The notes under the pieces: model-generated | Told to the model about the DNA's origin: nothing | What the model saw: only the letters and a program-made list of their open reading frames with translations | Databases searched by the model: none | Source: Desulfomonile tiedjei | GTDB lineage: Bacteria > Desulfobacterota > Desulfomonilia > Desulfomonilales > Desulfomonilaceae | Assembly (NCBI GenBank): GCA_016212925.1 | Contig: JACRDF010000024.1 | Span: 33,636 to 97,635, forward strand | Reading direction: 5' to 3' | DNA length: 64,000 nucleotides | Shown here: in pieces, positions 1 through 8,485 of the stretch | How positions within the stretch are numbered: position 1 is the stretch's first letter | Layout of the letters: each line of letters starts with the position of its first letter | Program-made: the position numbers and the translations under genes

Positions 1-404
1 GCGCGTTCCTTCTTCAAGAGGCTTCTCAGGAGCGGTTTCTTGAGGATGTGGCCTTCCTGGTAAATCAGCATGATCGCGTCCGCGAGTTTGTCCATGGTAT
101 TGAACTCTGCACGGATCATGCGGCGCAGCTTTTCAAGGGGTTCCGCCGCCTGCTCCACGACTTGCTTCATGGCTTCCATAGCTGAGCTGGCCGAGAACTG
201 GTGGATCAAGAAGAATATGTCCTCTTTGGATCCGACATAGTCATATATGTTGCCCTGACTCAGACCCGTTTCTTCTGCAAGATTTCTGAGGGTGGTTTTG
301 TGAAACCCCTTTTTTGCAAAGAGCTTGATCGCGGCGAGAAGGATCTGTTCACGTCGTTTTTCTACTAATTCCAGGTTCTTGACTGTTGTTGGGATGGTGT
401 TCAT
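1..404 (-). CDS. TetR/AcrR-family transcriptional regulator (N-terminal part, cut by window edge)
   Basis: Reading leftward from the ATG at 404 gives 134 codons that run off the window. Residues about 15-65 form a typical TetR helix-turn-helix: an EQILLAAIKLFAKKGF stretch, then TTLRNLAEETGLSQGNIYDYVGSK. The remainder is the start of the helical ligand-binding domain. The gene is divergent from the liv-type importer starting at 848, so it probably represses that operon and perhaps itself. A perfect 21-bp palindrome at 591-611, overlapping a TTGACA box, is a plausible operator. In many Proteobacteria, TetR regulators next to liv-type importers respond to acyl-CoA or aromatic effectors, but the effector-binding half is outside the window, so the ligand is unknown. 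Confidence 0.85.
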   Translation of the reverse strand, partial: MNTIPTTVKNLELVEKRREQILLAAIKLFAKKGFHKTTLRNLAEETGLSQGNIYDYVGSKEDIFFLIHQFSASSAMEAMKQVVEQAAEPLEKLRRMIRAEFNTMDKLADAIMLIYQEGHILKKPLLRSLLKKER

Positions 405-590
405 ATCGGGTCCCCTGGGGGGAGAAGGTTGTCGAACGCTCACTCATCTTCCGAGTGCCTGTTCACATCTTAGACAAATAAAATGCCGTGTCAACCACAA
501 CCTCCTCGGCTCGTTACACCTTACCAGGAGCTGGAAATGTATGTTTTGTCGCGAAACCGGCCCCGTACCGGTCGGAGGTTGCCATGAGGA

Positions 591-611
591 AATTCTTGAC
601 ATTCAAGAATT
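591..611. promoter_or_regulatory. Candidate TetR operator: 21-bp palindrome over a TTGACA box
   Basis: AATTCTTGA-CAT-TCAAGAATT is a perfect inverted repeat with a 3-bp centre. It contains TTGACA at 596-601, which could be the -35 box of the liv operon; the matching -10 is poor. It lies between the divergent TetR gene and the substrate-binding protein gene. Size and symmetry fit TetR operators. The assignment is inference. A second, weaker inverted repeat (CACTC/GAGTG, 441-457) lies closer to the TetR start. Confidence 0.4.
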
Positions 612-847
612 CAAAAAGCTAATCATGCAAGTAGTCCCACACCTTTCGAGCCCTGCCTTTCCGAGGCTTTCAAGCGACCGGTTCAAAAAACGAAGCCAAG
701 GAGAGCTTAAGAGTGTTTTTCGGTAATCCGGGTTTTACAACAGTCTATCCCTCATGAAATGTGAACTTCTAACGCCTCTACGTTACGCCGATATGGCTGC
801 AGGATATTCCGGGCCTGAATACGGCAGGAAAGAAAAGGAGGAGGAAT

Positions 848-2137
848 ATGGACGAGCACGGAAGGACGCGTAGGGATTTCTTGAAAGTCGGGCTTGTGAC
901 CGCGGCGGCCGCGGCGCTGGGGCCGGGCGTCATCAAACCGGTCGGTTTATGGGCCGCGGAGCCCCAGATCAAAGGCCCTATCAAAGTGGGCTACCAGGCT
1001 GTCTTATCCGGAACGTTGGCCGGATACGGCGAGTTTCACAAAATGGGCGCGGTGATGGCGGTCGAGGAGATCAACGCGGCCGGAGGCATCGGCGGGGCCA
1101 AGCTGGAAATGGAGATCCGGGATTCCACTCTCGCGGCGCCTGCATCCATTCAAAACGCTCGCTACTTTGTGGATAGCTGGGGGGCCGACTTCCTTGCAGG
1201 AGTGGATTCTTCGGGCCAAGCCCTGGCCCTGGCTCCAGTGGTGGGCCAACTGGACCGTATCTTGATGGTGACCCACGCTGCCACCGAAAAACTCACCGAG
1301 GACGAAGTCTTCAAGAAGGGGATCAAGCAGGTGTTCCGCATCTGCACTCCCACGTATCAGGACGGGAACGCGGCAGCATTCGTCGCGAAAGACCTACCGG
1401 CAAAGACCTGGGCTACAATAAGCCCGAAATATGAGTATGGCTACACATGCTGGAATATGTTCAAGGATACGCTGGGAAAACTGAAATCCGGCATCCAGTT
1501 TACCGCGGAATCGTGGGCGCCTTTCGGAACCACTGACTTTCGGCCCCATATCAACACCATTATGGACGCGAACCCTGAAGGGCTTTACTCGACGGAATGG
1601 GCAGGCGAGCTTATCACCATGATGAAACAGGCCAAACAAGCCGGCATGTTTGAAAAAATCAAACACGTTATGCTTCCTGTCGGTGCGGCCATGGATGTCT
1701 TGGAAGGGCTCGGGTCAGAGATGCCGGACAACATCTGGATTTCCGGGCGGTATTTCTTCTTGTATCCTGATTCCCCGCAGAACAAGGATTGGGTCGCACG
1801 GTTCCAGAAACGCTGGAATCACTTTCCCGCTTATGTTTCGGAGACAGGGTATTCCACGATGTTCGCATTCAAGAAGGCCGTCGAGGCGGCCGGCTCCAAA
1901 GAAACGGCCAAAGTGATTCAAGCCCTTGAGGGGATGGAGCTGGATTCACCCGCAGGCCACCGCGTGTTCCGAAAGGAAGACCATCAGGCGATGTACGACG
2001 TGCCGTGGGGCCTGACAAAGGCCGACCCGAAGTATCCTTTCAAGATCATGGGCAAGCAGGTCGTAATCCCGGCCAAGGAATGTTTCAACCGACCGCCATT
2101 CGAAGGCGAAGGGACGAAGCCGCCTTTCAAATCATAG
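848..2137 (+). CDS. Branched-chain amino acid-type ABC transporter substrate-binding protein (LivK-like, Tat signal)
   Basis: The 429-aa protein belongs to the periplasmic binding protein type I family (Peripla_BP_6). It begins with a twin-arginine signal: TRRDFLKVG at residues 8-16, an alanine-rich hydrophobic stretch, and an apparent cleavage site after WAAEP near residue 37. The mature part starts IKVGYQAVLSGTLAGYG, the usual opening of LivK-type receptors. The start is fixed by an AAAGGAGGAGG ribosome site just upstream. It is the first gene of a five-gene importer. The binding protein should deliver solute to the LivH/LivM-type permeases. Homologues bind branched amino acids, amides, urea or aromatic acids; sequence alone does not settle the substrate. 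Export through Tat rather than Sec implies folding before export. Confidence 0.88.
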   Translation: MDEHGRTRRDFLKVGLVTAAAAALGPGVIKPVGLWAAEPQIKGPIKVGYQAVLSGTLAGYGEFHKMGAVMAVEEINAAGGIGGAKLEMEIRDSTLAAPASIQNARYFVDSWGADFLAGVDSSGQALALAPVVGQLDRILMVTHAATEKLTEDEVFKKGIKQVFRICTPTYQDGNAAAFVAKDLPAKTWATISPKYEYGYTCWNMFKDTLGKLKSGIQFTAESWAPFGTTDFRPHINTIMDANPEGLYSTEWAGELITMMKQAKQAGMFEKIKHVMLPVGAAMDVLEGLGSEMPDNIWISGRYFFLYPDSPQNKDWVARFQKRWNHFPAYVSETGYSTMFAFKKAVEAAGSKETAKVIQALEGMELDSPAGHRVFRKEDHQAMYDVPWGLTKADPKYPFKIMGKQVVIPAKECFNRPPFEGEGTKPPFKS

Positions 2138-2240
2138 CACCCGGGTCGCGAGAAGCCGGGCGCAGAGTCGCTCAAAGCGCCCTGTGCTCTCGCGACCCTC
2201 CCACATTTCAGGTGGGCCTCAAGGCGCGGAGTAATCGCCC

Positions 2241-3107
2241 ATGTTGCAGTCTCTCGTCCACGTTTGTCTTGCCGGGATTTCGGCCGGCATGTTTATCTGG
2301 TTGGTGGCCAGCGGCCTTACCCTGGTGTTTGGGGTCCTGCGCGTGCTGAATTTCGCCCACGGCAGCTTTTATATGCTGGGGGCCTACGTCTGCCTCACGG
2401 TCCTCAAAGCCATGGGCGGAAATTTCTGGATTGGGCTGGTGCTAGGACCTCTGGTCGTATGCGTCGTCGGATACTTCATGGAGAGGTTCCTCCTCCGCTA
2501 CGTCTATCACCTGGAACTCCCGTACCAACTGCTTCTGACGTTTGCGATGGTCCTGATCTTCGATGATGCGGTCAAAATGATCTGGGGAGCCGGCTCCGCC
2601 AGTTCCCCTGCGGTTCCGGGTCTTTCAGGGTCGCTTTCCATAGTGGGGCGCCAGTTCCCGGTGTACAACCTCTTTATCATTGCGGTGGGTCCTCTGGTCG
2701 CTGTGGGCTTGTACGCTCTGCTGGAAAAGACGTGGTGGGGGAGGATAATCCGCGCGGCTGCGTCCGACCGTGAAATGGCGTCGGCTATCGGCGTCAAGGT
2801 GCCCACGATGTTCACAGCGGTGTTCGTGTTCGGCGCGTGGCTCTCCGCAATGGGTGGAGCGCTGGCAGTGCCGTACGTTGGGCTCCTGACAACGGGGATG
2901 GGCGAAGCCATCATCATCGAAGCCTTCGTAGTTGTCGTTATCGGAGGGCTGGGGAGTCTCAAAGGGGCCTTTTTCGTTTCTTTGATTATCGGCCTGCTCA
3001 GCTCCTTTGGTACGAGGTTTATACCCATGCTTGACATGTTCCTGGTTTTCATACTTATGGCCGTTGTACTCCTTTGGCGCCCTCAGGGCCTTTTTGCCGA
3101 GGGCTGA
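2241..3107 (+). CDS. Branched-chain amino acid-type ABC transporter permease (LivH-like)
   Basis: The 288-aa integral membrane protein has about eight hydrophobic segments. The conserved opening of the family, GLTLVFGVLRVLNFAHGSFYMLGAY, lies near residues 26-50 and has the NFAHG motif typical of LivH. The C-terminal half contains EAFVVVVIGGLGSLKGAF, the cytoplasmic loop that couples to the ATPases. The ATG follows a GGAG about 10 nt upstream. The next gene starts 3 nt after this stop, so the two permease genes are probably translationally coupled. It forms the channel with the LivM-like protein. The 103-nt gap to the preceding gene holds no clear terminator. Confidence 0.9.
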   Translation: MLQSLVHVCLAGISAGMFIWLVASGLTLVFGVLRVLNFAHGSFYMLGAYVCLTVLKAMGGNFWIGLVLGPLVVCVVGYFMERFLLRYVYHLELPYQLLLTFAMVLIFDDAVKMIWGAGSASSPAVPGLSGSLSIVGRQFPVYNLFIIAVGPLVAVGLYALLEKTWWGRIIRAAASDREMASAIGVKVPTMFTAVFVFGAWLSAMGGALAVPYVGLLTTGMGEAIIIEAFVVVVIGGLGSLKGAFFVSLIIGLLSSFGTRFIPMLDMFLVFILMAVVLLWRPQGLFAEG

Positions 3108-3110
3108 GAG

Positions 3111-4064
3111 ATGAACCTATACTGGAAGTATTTCTTCTCAGCCGTGGGTTTAGCCGGCCTGATCGCAATCGGTTTGTTCGCAGGCCCGTTCATGCTGTAC
3201 GTGACCATGCGAGTCATGATCCTATCGATTTTCGCGCTCGGGTACAATCTGCTCCTGGGCAGGACAGGTCTGCTTTCCTTCGGACACGCAGCTTTCTACG
3301 CGACCGGGGCTTACGGTCTGGCCCTATCGTCGATTCACCTTAACCCGCATCCTTTGCTGGGCATAGCAATCGGGGTTGCGGCCGCAAGTGTGTTGGCATT
3401 GGCCATTGGCTTTTTTTGCGTACGCCACACTGAGATCTACTTCGCGATGCTTACTCTGGCTTTCGGAATGATGGTCTTCTCGCTCATGTGGAACGTGCGC
3501 AGCGTCACCGGAGGAGACGACGGCCTTTACGGAATAACACGGGCCGCGATTTCGTTCGGCCTTTTCAAGATTCCGATAAGCAAGGAATACCAGTATTATT
3601 TCTTTGTGCTGTTCTTTTTCCTGCTAACCATCTTTTTGGTCCACCGGATCTACCGGTCCCCGTTCGGGCTTGTGTTGGCAGGCATCCGTGAAAATCATGT
3701 CCGTACCGAATTTGCCGGATTGGCGGTGAGGCGATATCGGCTTGGGGCGTTCGTCGTTTCAGGAGCGTTCGCAGGATTGGCAGGTTCGCTTGCCGTCCTT
3801 CTCGAGAGCAATATCACACCCGCGGCGGCACATTGGGCCCGTTCGGCCGAGCCGGTATTGGTAAGCCTTATCGGCGGTCTGCACACGTTCGCAGGTCCCT
3901 TGGCCGGGAGCATAGTTTTCGTGGTCCTGCGGGAAGTCGTCGAGAGATTTTCACAGAACTGGATGTTTTGGTTCGGGTTGCTCTTGCTCGCGATCATCAT
4001 GGGGTTCCGCGGGGGAATCGTTGGATCGACAGCAGAGATTTTCAAACGTTTTTCGAGAGCGTGA
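3111..4064 (+). CDS. Branched-chain amino acid-type ABC transporter permease (LivM-like)
   Basis: The 317-aa membrane protein has an N-terminal hydrophobic segment, then ILSIFALGYNLLLGRTGLLSFGHAAFYATGAYG, the hallmark of LivM permeases (residues about 37-70). FAGLAVRRYRLGAF and GGLHTFAGPLAGS later in the protein match the family's coupling-loop region. It pairs with the LivH-like permease just upstream. The stop is followed 22 nt later by a strong hairpin that begins repeat family A (4085-4205). The distal ATPase genes may therefore be expressed at a different level from the proximal genes. Confidence 0.9.
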   Translation: MNLYWKYFFSAVGLAGLIAIGLFAGPFMLYVTMRVMILSIFALGYNLLLGRTGLLSFGHAAFYATGAYGLALSSIHLNPHPLLGIAIGVAAASVLALAIGFFCVRHTEIYFAMLTLAFGMMVFSLMWNVRSVTGGDDGLYGITRAAISFGLFKIPISKEYQYYFFVLFFFLLTIFLVHRIYRSPFGLVLAGIRENHVRTEFAGLAVRRYRLGAFVVSGAFAGLAGSLAVLLESNITPAAAHWARSAEPVLVSLIGGLHTFAGPLAGSIVFVVLREVVERFSQNWMFWFGLLLLAIIMGFRGGIVGSTAEIFKRFSRA

Positions 4065-4084
4065 GCGGGAAGGAAGAGTAGAAT

Positions 4085-4205
4085 GCGGGGAGGACCTTTT
4101 TGTAAAAAGGTCCTCCCCACTCCCCTCTCCAAAAACTTCCATATCATGTCCGCTGGGCGGCTTCCGCTGGCAGCGGAACCTGCCCAGCGGGCAAGATATT
4201 GAGTT
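4085..4205 (+). repeat. Repeat family A, copy 1: hairpin plus second palindrome inside the liv operon
   Basis: A perfect hairpin occupies 4087-4118 (GGGGAGGACCTTTTT / AAAAAGGTCCTCCCC around a short TG loop). It is followed by CTCCAAAAACTTCCATATC and a second palindrome of the GCTGGGC/GCCCAGC type at about 4150-4190. Closely similar copies lie at 40282-40401 and 42236-42352 on the other strand. All three have the same orientation relative to transcription and begin 13-22 nt after a stop codon within an operon. No T-tract follows the hairpin, so it is not a classical terminator. Confidence 0.85.
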
Positions 4206-4304
4206 GTTTGGACAAAGACACTGGAGACTCTTGCACACAAACAAGCTTCCCTGATGAATCCGTGTTTGAAGGCGCAATAGGAACGCGACCGAGGAAATAT
4301 ATCT

Positions 4305-5066
4305 ATGGATGAGATCCTTCTGGAAGTTCGCAGACTGAACAAAGCGTTTGGCATGGTGGTTACGGCAAAAGACATGGATTTTTCTCTGCAGCGGGGGGTA
4401 ATCACTTCGATCATCGGGCCCAACGGCGCGGGTAAATCCACCCTGATCAATGTGCTGACCGGCTTCCTGGCCCCGGATTCCGGAGAGATTTGGTTCCAGG
4501 GCCAGGACATCACGCACGAGCCTATCCACCGTCGGGTAAGGCAAGGTCTGTGCCGTTCCTTCCAGGTGGTGAACGTGTTTACCAACCTGACGCTGTTTGA
4601 GAATATAGCTATACCGTCTCTGGCGGTCCGACGGCGAGCGCGCAGTATGCTCACCAGGGTGACGCGCGACATGGAGGTTCGGGGAGATGTGGAAGCAATC
4701 CTGGACCGGGTCGGGCTCGGCAGTCAGGCTCACATGACGGCTGCCGCGCTCTCACACGGAGACCAGCGTCTTCTCGAAGTAGCGATCGCGTTGGCGGCCA
4801 AGCCTCGATTGCTATTCCTCGACGAGCCCACCGCGGGCATGAATCCCGTGGAAAGAACAAGAATCTTGCAGAACATCAAGCAGCTTGCCCAAACAGGGGA
4901 TGTCACTTTTGTAATTGTCGAACACGACATGGATGTGGTTTTCTCACTGTCTGACCGGGTAATCGCCCTGCACCGAGGAGTAATAATTGGGGACGGCTCA
5001 CCGGATGAAATCAAAATGAATCCTCAAGTACGAGAAGTCTACCTTGGCGAAGAGGTGGCTGCATGA
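4305..5066 (+). CDS. ABC transporter ATP-binding protein (LivG-like)
   Basis: This 253-aa ATPase has Walker A GPNGAGKST (residues about 38-46), a signature variant LSHGDQ, and Walker B LLFLDEPTAGMNP followed by the switch histidine in VEHDMDVV. The LivG-specific feature is the extended region after Walker A (DITHEPIHRRVRQGLCRSFQ). The family's usual signature is LSYGEQ or LSHGDQ, so this is normal. The ATG follows GAGGAAATATATCT. Its stop overlaps the next gene's start by 4 nt, indicating coupled synthesis of the two ATPases. They form the cytoplasmic motor of the importer. Confidence 0.92.
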   Translation: MDEILLEVRRLNKAFGMVVTAKDMDFSLQRGVITSIIGPNGAGKSTLINVLTGFLAPDSGEIWFQGQDITHEPIHRRVRQGLCRSFQVVNVFTNLTLFENIAIPSLAVRRRARSMLTRVTRDMEVRGDVEAILDRVGLGSQAHMTAAALSHGDQRLLEVAIALAAKPRLLFLDEPTAGMNPVERTRILQNIKQLAQTGDVTFVIVEHDMDVVFSLSDRVIALHRGVIIGDGSPDEIKMNPQVREVYLGEEVAA

Positions 5067-5764
5067 TGCTGCGGGTGGAAAAGATAAACACCTACTACGG
5101 CACCTCCCATGTGCTACAAAACATCTCGTTCGAGGTGAAACGCGGTGAGGCAGTGGCTCTTTTGGGACGCAACGGCATGGGCAAGACGACCACTCTTCGA
5201 TCCATAATGGGACTGACCCCACCCAAAAACGGATCCATCCATTTCGAAGGGGAAGAAATCTGCAAGCTGCCGCCTTATGACATCGCGCAGCGAGGTGTGG
5301 CCTATATGCCCGATGATTTGCGCGTCTTCCCGGACCTGACCTGCGAAGAAAACCTTGATATCGCTCGCCGGGTGTGCAAACGCTCCGGTTACTGGACCAG
5401 GGAAAGGGTCGAGGCCTTGTTCCCCACATTGGCCGACCGCCGCAAGCAGAAAGGTTCCAGTTTCTCCGGCGGGGAGAAAAAGATGCTCAGCCTGGGCCGT
5501 TCTCTCATGATGAACCCGACTCTGGTACTTCTCGACGAACCTTCCGAAGGACTCGCGCCGCTGATTGTTCGCAAGCTTATGGAAACCATCCGTGAGATCC
5601 GCGACCACGGAGTTACGATACTTCTGGCGGATCAGAATCTTAAATTCTGCATTGAAGTCTGCGATCGCGGGTATATTATTGAGAAGGGAACAATAGTGCA
5701 TGAGGGAAGCATGAAGGAGATTTGGTCTGACGAACAAGTAGTCAGCCGCTACCTTGCCCTGTAA
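5063..5764 (+). CDS. ABC transporter ATP-binding protein (LivF-like)
   Basis: This 233-aa ATPase has Walker A GRNGMGKTT (about residues 34-42), a Q-loop region, signature FSGGEKKML and Walker B LVLLDEPSEGLAP. The short length and the MGKTT form of Walker A are typical of LivF. It begins inside the LivG-like stop codon (ATGATG, 4-nt overlap). It completes the importer: binding protein, two permeases and two ATPases. The H-loop position reads ADQNLKFC, where many ABC ATPases have histidine; LivF proteins often have VEQN here, so this is a family trait and not damage. Confidence 0.92.
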   Translation: MMLRVEKINTYYGTSHVLQNISFEVKRGEAVALLGRNGMGKTTTLRSIMGLTPPKNGSIHFEGEEICKLPPYDIAQRGVAYMPDDLRVFPDLTCEENLDIARRVCKRSGYWTRERVEALFPTLADRRKQKGSSFSGGEKKMLSLGRSLMMNPTLVLLDEPSEGLAPLIVRKLMETIREIRDHGVTILLADQNLKFCIEVCDRGYIIEKGTIVHEGSMKEIWSDEQVVSRYLAL

Positions 5765-5939
5765 ATGGGATTTGATGAGGCAAGTTGTCTGGTTCCCAGG
5801 CTCTGCCCGGACACTGCCAGCCAATACACGCACCTCAAACGTGGAAATTTTGGAGGCAAAGCCTGAGAACTAGGCACCTTTCGATTTAAATAGGTCTTGG
5901 CCGCAAATTTTACGAAAATCATCGGAGGATGTACCGTCC

Positions 5940-6332
5940 ATGAAAATTCTCGTAGGGTATGATGGTTCCGCTCAGGCCAAAGAGGCCCTGAACGTGGCCA
6001 AGAAACAGGCACAGGTCTTCAATGCCACGGTGTGTGTGGTGACATCGCTCGTGGGAGAAGACACCACTACTGCCGACGACATTAAGCAAGCTCAGGAGGA
6101 ACTGGATTATACCGAGCAGTTTTTCTCGGAAAGCGGCATTCCGGTTGAGACCCATCTTCTCATACGTGGGTTGAGCCCCGGCGAAGATCTGGTGCAGTTC
6201 GCACGAGACCACGGGGTTGATCAGATTGTCGTGGGAGTCAAGAAGACCTCGCCGGTAGGAAAGATCCTTTTCGGGTCCAACGCTCGCCACGTGATTCTGA
6301 ATGCCCCTTGCCCGGTGATGACCGTGAAGTGA
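5940..6332 (+). CDS. Universal stress protein (UspA family)
   Basis: The 130-aa single-domain protein starts MKILVGYDGSAQAKEAL, the classical Usp opening with the ATP-contacting Asp at residue 9. The C-terminal part, VVGVKKTSPVGKILFGSNARHVI, corresponds to the Usp nucleotide-binding loop, although the second glycine of G-x2-G-x9-G(S/T) appears replaced by lysine, so ATP binding may be weaker. A GGAGG ribosome site lies upstream. It is cytoplasmic, monocistronic, and followed by a region with its own sigma-70 promoter for the next gene. Proteins of this family act in stress survival; the specific role here is unknown. Confidence 0.88.
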   Translation: MKILVGYDGSAQAKEALNVAKKQAQVFNATVCVVTSLVGEDTTTADDIKQAQEELDYTEQFFSESGIPVETHLLIRGLSPGEDLVQFARDHGVDQIVVGVKKTSPVGKILFGSNARHVILNAPCPVMTVK

Positions 6333-6385
6333 GCCATCGAACTTCCGGAGTGCCAGCAGCCGCCGGGTCGGGTTGGCAAAATCGC

Positions 6386-6414
6386 TTGACAAGCCAAGAT
6401 CGCTCGCATATATT
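6386..6414 (+). promoter_or_regulatory. Sigma-70-type promoter upstream of the RRM protein gene
   Basis: TTGACA at 6386-6391, a 17-nt spacer, and TATATT at 6409-6414. The -35 box is a perfect consensus match and the -10 matches 5 of 6. Transcription would begin near 6421, leaving an untranslated leader of about 200 nt before the ATG at 6628. Confidence 0.65.
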
Positions 6415-6627
6415 TTTAGGTGAAACTTAACTTGTGTTTCTCCAGTAGACCTTTCATCGGGACCGCGGGCGTTATGCAAGATTTAAGGACCTAGAACATA
6501 GGCGCCCGTGCCGAGGACTTTCACGCCGTACTTTCAGCCGGTTATTCCCCGTTCACAAAGAGCCCTTGTTCGTAAACGTAAACGCGCTTTCGCGAAATGT
6601 GATGGTGCTTTTCCAAGGAGTTAGAGA

Positions 6628-6942
6628 ATGAGCATTAACATCTATGTTGGGAACCTGTCCTTCGACGCCACTGAAGGCGAACTCAAGGGCATGTTTGAAG
6701 AGTACGGCGCAGTCGATTCCGCCAAAATCATCGTTGACCAGTTCACGAACAGGTCACGAGGATTCGGATTCATCGAAATGCAGAACAGGGAAGAAGGTCT
6801 TAAGGCGATCCAGGAACTGGATTCCAAGGACCTCAAGGGCCGCGCTCTGAAGGTGAACGAAGCTCGCCCCAAGGGTAGCTCCGGTGGTGGCGGCGGCCGC
6901 CGCGACGGCGGCGGCGGTGGTGGCGGGAGATCTCGCTGGTAA
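6628..6942 (+). CDS. Glycine-rich RNA-binding protein with one RRM domain
   Basis: The 104-aa protein has one RNA recognition motif (residues 3-82) with RNP2 IYVGNL at 5-10 and RNP1 RGFGFIEM near 48-55. A flexible tail of about 20 residues follows, mostly Gly, Arg and Asp, ending GRSRW. Such bacterial RRM proteins resemble cyanobacterial Rbp proteins and are often cold-induced. They bind single-stranded RNA in the cytoplasm. AAGGAG lies about 8 nt before the ATG. The leader is long and may carry self-regulation. A 9-bp stem-loop (6974-7003) lies just downstream. Confidence 0.93.
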   Translation: MSINIYVGNLSFDATEGELKGMFEEYGAVDSAKIIVDQFTNRSRGFGFIEMQNREEGLKAIQELDSKDLKGRALKVNEARPKGSSGGGGGRRDGGGGGGGRSRW

Positions 6943-6973
6943 CCCCCGATCTGTGATATAATCAGAAACATGA

Positions 6974-7003
6974 GGTAAGAGTTTGCTTTTGCAGACTCTT
7001 ACC
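6974..7003 (+). terminator. Stem-loop after the RRM gene
   Basis: GGTAAGAGT and ACTCTTACC form a perfect 9-bp stem with a 12-nt loop, 31 nt after the stop codon. No T-run follows, so termination is only a suggestion; it could also protect the 3' end of the message. Confidence 0.45.
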
Positions 7004-7042
7004 TAACGTCCTGCAATCTTTGGCGCCTGCGGAGGATAGTCC

Positions 7043-8485
7043 TTGGGCACAGTGTATAAGCATGTCCTCTGCCTCCATCCCTATTTTCGCGACAGCCATT
7101 CGGGTTCGTTAGGACTCGCTGTTTTCCCTCCCACCGGTCTGGAATACATCGCCTCCGCGCTTGAGCCGCACGTCGAACGGGTCACTCTGGTGGACCTGCG
7201 TCTACCGGGGCCCATGCGACGGCTCGACAACCTGAAGAAGTTCGTCACCGAGGAAATCGACTTCCTGTGCATCAGCATTAACTGGGAATATCAATTCCCG
7301 GAAGTGTGCCAACTGGTAAACTCACTTCCCAGGGAGATCTTTACCGTGGTCGGCGGGAAACAGGCCACTGATTGCCTGGAGGAAGTGTTCGCGGCTTGCC
7401 CCGGAGTCGATGTGGTGGTCAGAGGCGAAGGGGAAGAGGCGGTTGCCGAAATAGCCACCGGCCTGGCACGCGAGGACATCCAGGGGATTTCCTACCGAAA
7501 CGGGTCGGATCTCGTCCACAATCCCAACCGACCGCTCCAAAAGGTGGACGCCTACCGTTTCCCCGATCGAACACTTCGGCAGCAAAAATATCATTTCAAT
7601 GTGGGTGGCTTTGCCCTACGTGGTGAGGAATTTGACATCATCCTTACTTCGCGGGGGTGTCCCCACAACTGCAAATTCTGCACGTTCAGCCTTAGTCCTT
7701 GGGGCCAAAAGAGAAATTATTCCGCTCGCTCCATAGAATCGGTAATGGAGGAGATCCGGCAGATATCCGCGGGGATCATCCTTATTGCGGATGAAGACTT
7801 CTTCGTGAATCCGGGCCGGGCCAAACGAATTTGTGAACGGATTTTGTCGGAAGGGATTAAGAAAAGGTTTCTCGTCCAGGCCAGGATTGAGATATTCCAG
7901 CATCCCGAGGTGTTGGATGTAGCCGCCAGAGCCGGCGTCAAACTGTTCCTTTTGGGCATCGAGTCCCCGACGGATCGGATTCTGGAACAGCTTAACAAGG
8001 GTTTCAACACGGAAGTCGTCAGAAAAGCGTTTGAGACTTTCCGCAAATATCACTTCTATTACCACGGCTATTTCATTTACGGAAACGTGACGGAAACCGA
8101 AGAGGAGATGCTACAGATCCCGGTCTTCGCTAAGGAGTTGGGTCTCGATTCCATAACCTACCAGAAGTTGCGGATAGAGAAATACTCTCCTCTGAAAGAA
8201 CTCGTTGAGGCCACTCCGGGTTATTTCATCGGTGATGACCACATTCTTTACCGTGAAGGCATTGGTCGTCCCGGGCTCAAGCGCATCGCCGCACAGATCA
8301 CTAGGAAATTCTATACTCCCGCCCAGTTGCTGAAAATTGGTCGAAAGGTTTTCAGTACAGGCCTGTTCGTTCCTCGCAACATTGCGCCGTTGCTCTTAGG
8401 GTTGCCGATCGTGCTGGCGGGAACCATCGGGCGGAAAGTGAACAAGATAGTGAGCCGGTTCATGTTGCGCCTGCGGCGTGGCTAG
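7043..8485 (+). CDS. B12-binding-domain radical SAM protein
   Basis: The 480-aa protein has the two-domain layout of cobalamin-dependent radical SAM enzymes. The N-terminal half has a Rossmann-like B12-binding region (PPTGLEYIASALEP, later VVGGKQATDCLEEVF and VVRGEGEEAV). The radical SAM core has the CxxxCxxC cluster motif in SRGCPHNCKFCTF near residue 205. The likely start is the TTG at 7043, 7 nt after GGAGG; an in-frame GTG follows at 7052. The C-terminal 60 residues end in a hydrophobic segment and a basic tail, which suggests membrane association. Relatives include hopanoid- and lipid-modifying and methyl-transferring enzymes, but the substrate cannot be read from the sequence. No biosynthetic neighbours give a clue. 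Confidence 0.85.
   Translation: MGTVYKHVLCLHPYFRDSHSGSLGLAVFPPTGLEYIASALEPHVERVTLVDLRLPGPMRRLDNLKKFVTEEIDFLCISINWEYQFPEVCQLVNSLPREIFTVVGGKQATDCLEEVFAACPGVDVVVRGEGEEAVAEIATGLAREDIQGISYRNGSDLVHNPNRPLQKVDAYRFPDRTLRQQKYHFNVGGFALRGEEFDIILTSRGCPHNCKFCTFSLSPWGQKRNYSARSIESVMEEIRQISAGIILIADEDFFVNPGRAKRICERILSEGIKKRFLVQARIEIFQHPEVLDVAARAGVKLFLLGIESPTDRILEQLNKGFNTEVVRKAFETFRKYHFYYHGYFIYGNVTETEEEMLQIPVFAKELGLDSITYQKLRIEKYSPLKELVEATPGYFIGDDHILYREGIGRPGLKRIAAQITRKFYTPAQLLKIGRKVFSTGLFVPRNIAPLLLGLPIVLAGTIGRKVNKIVSRFMLRLRRG

Noticed and set aside
3695..4672. Open frame of 325 codons on the minus strand across the end of livM, repeat A and the start of livG
   Set aside because: It spans two convincing genes and a repeat; the repeat part recurs in other false frames at 40.3 and 42.3 kb.
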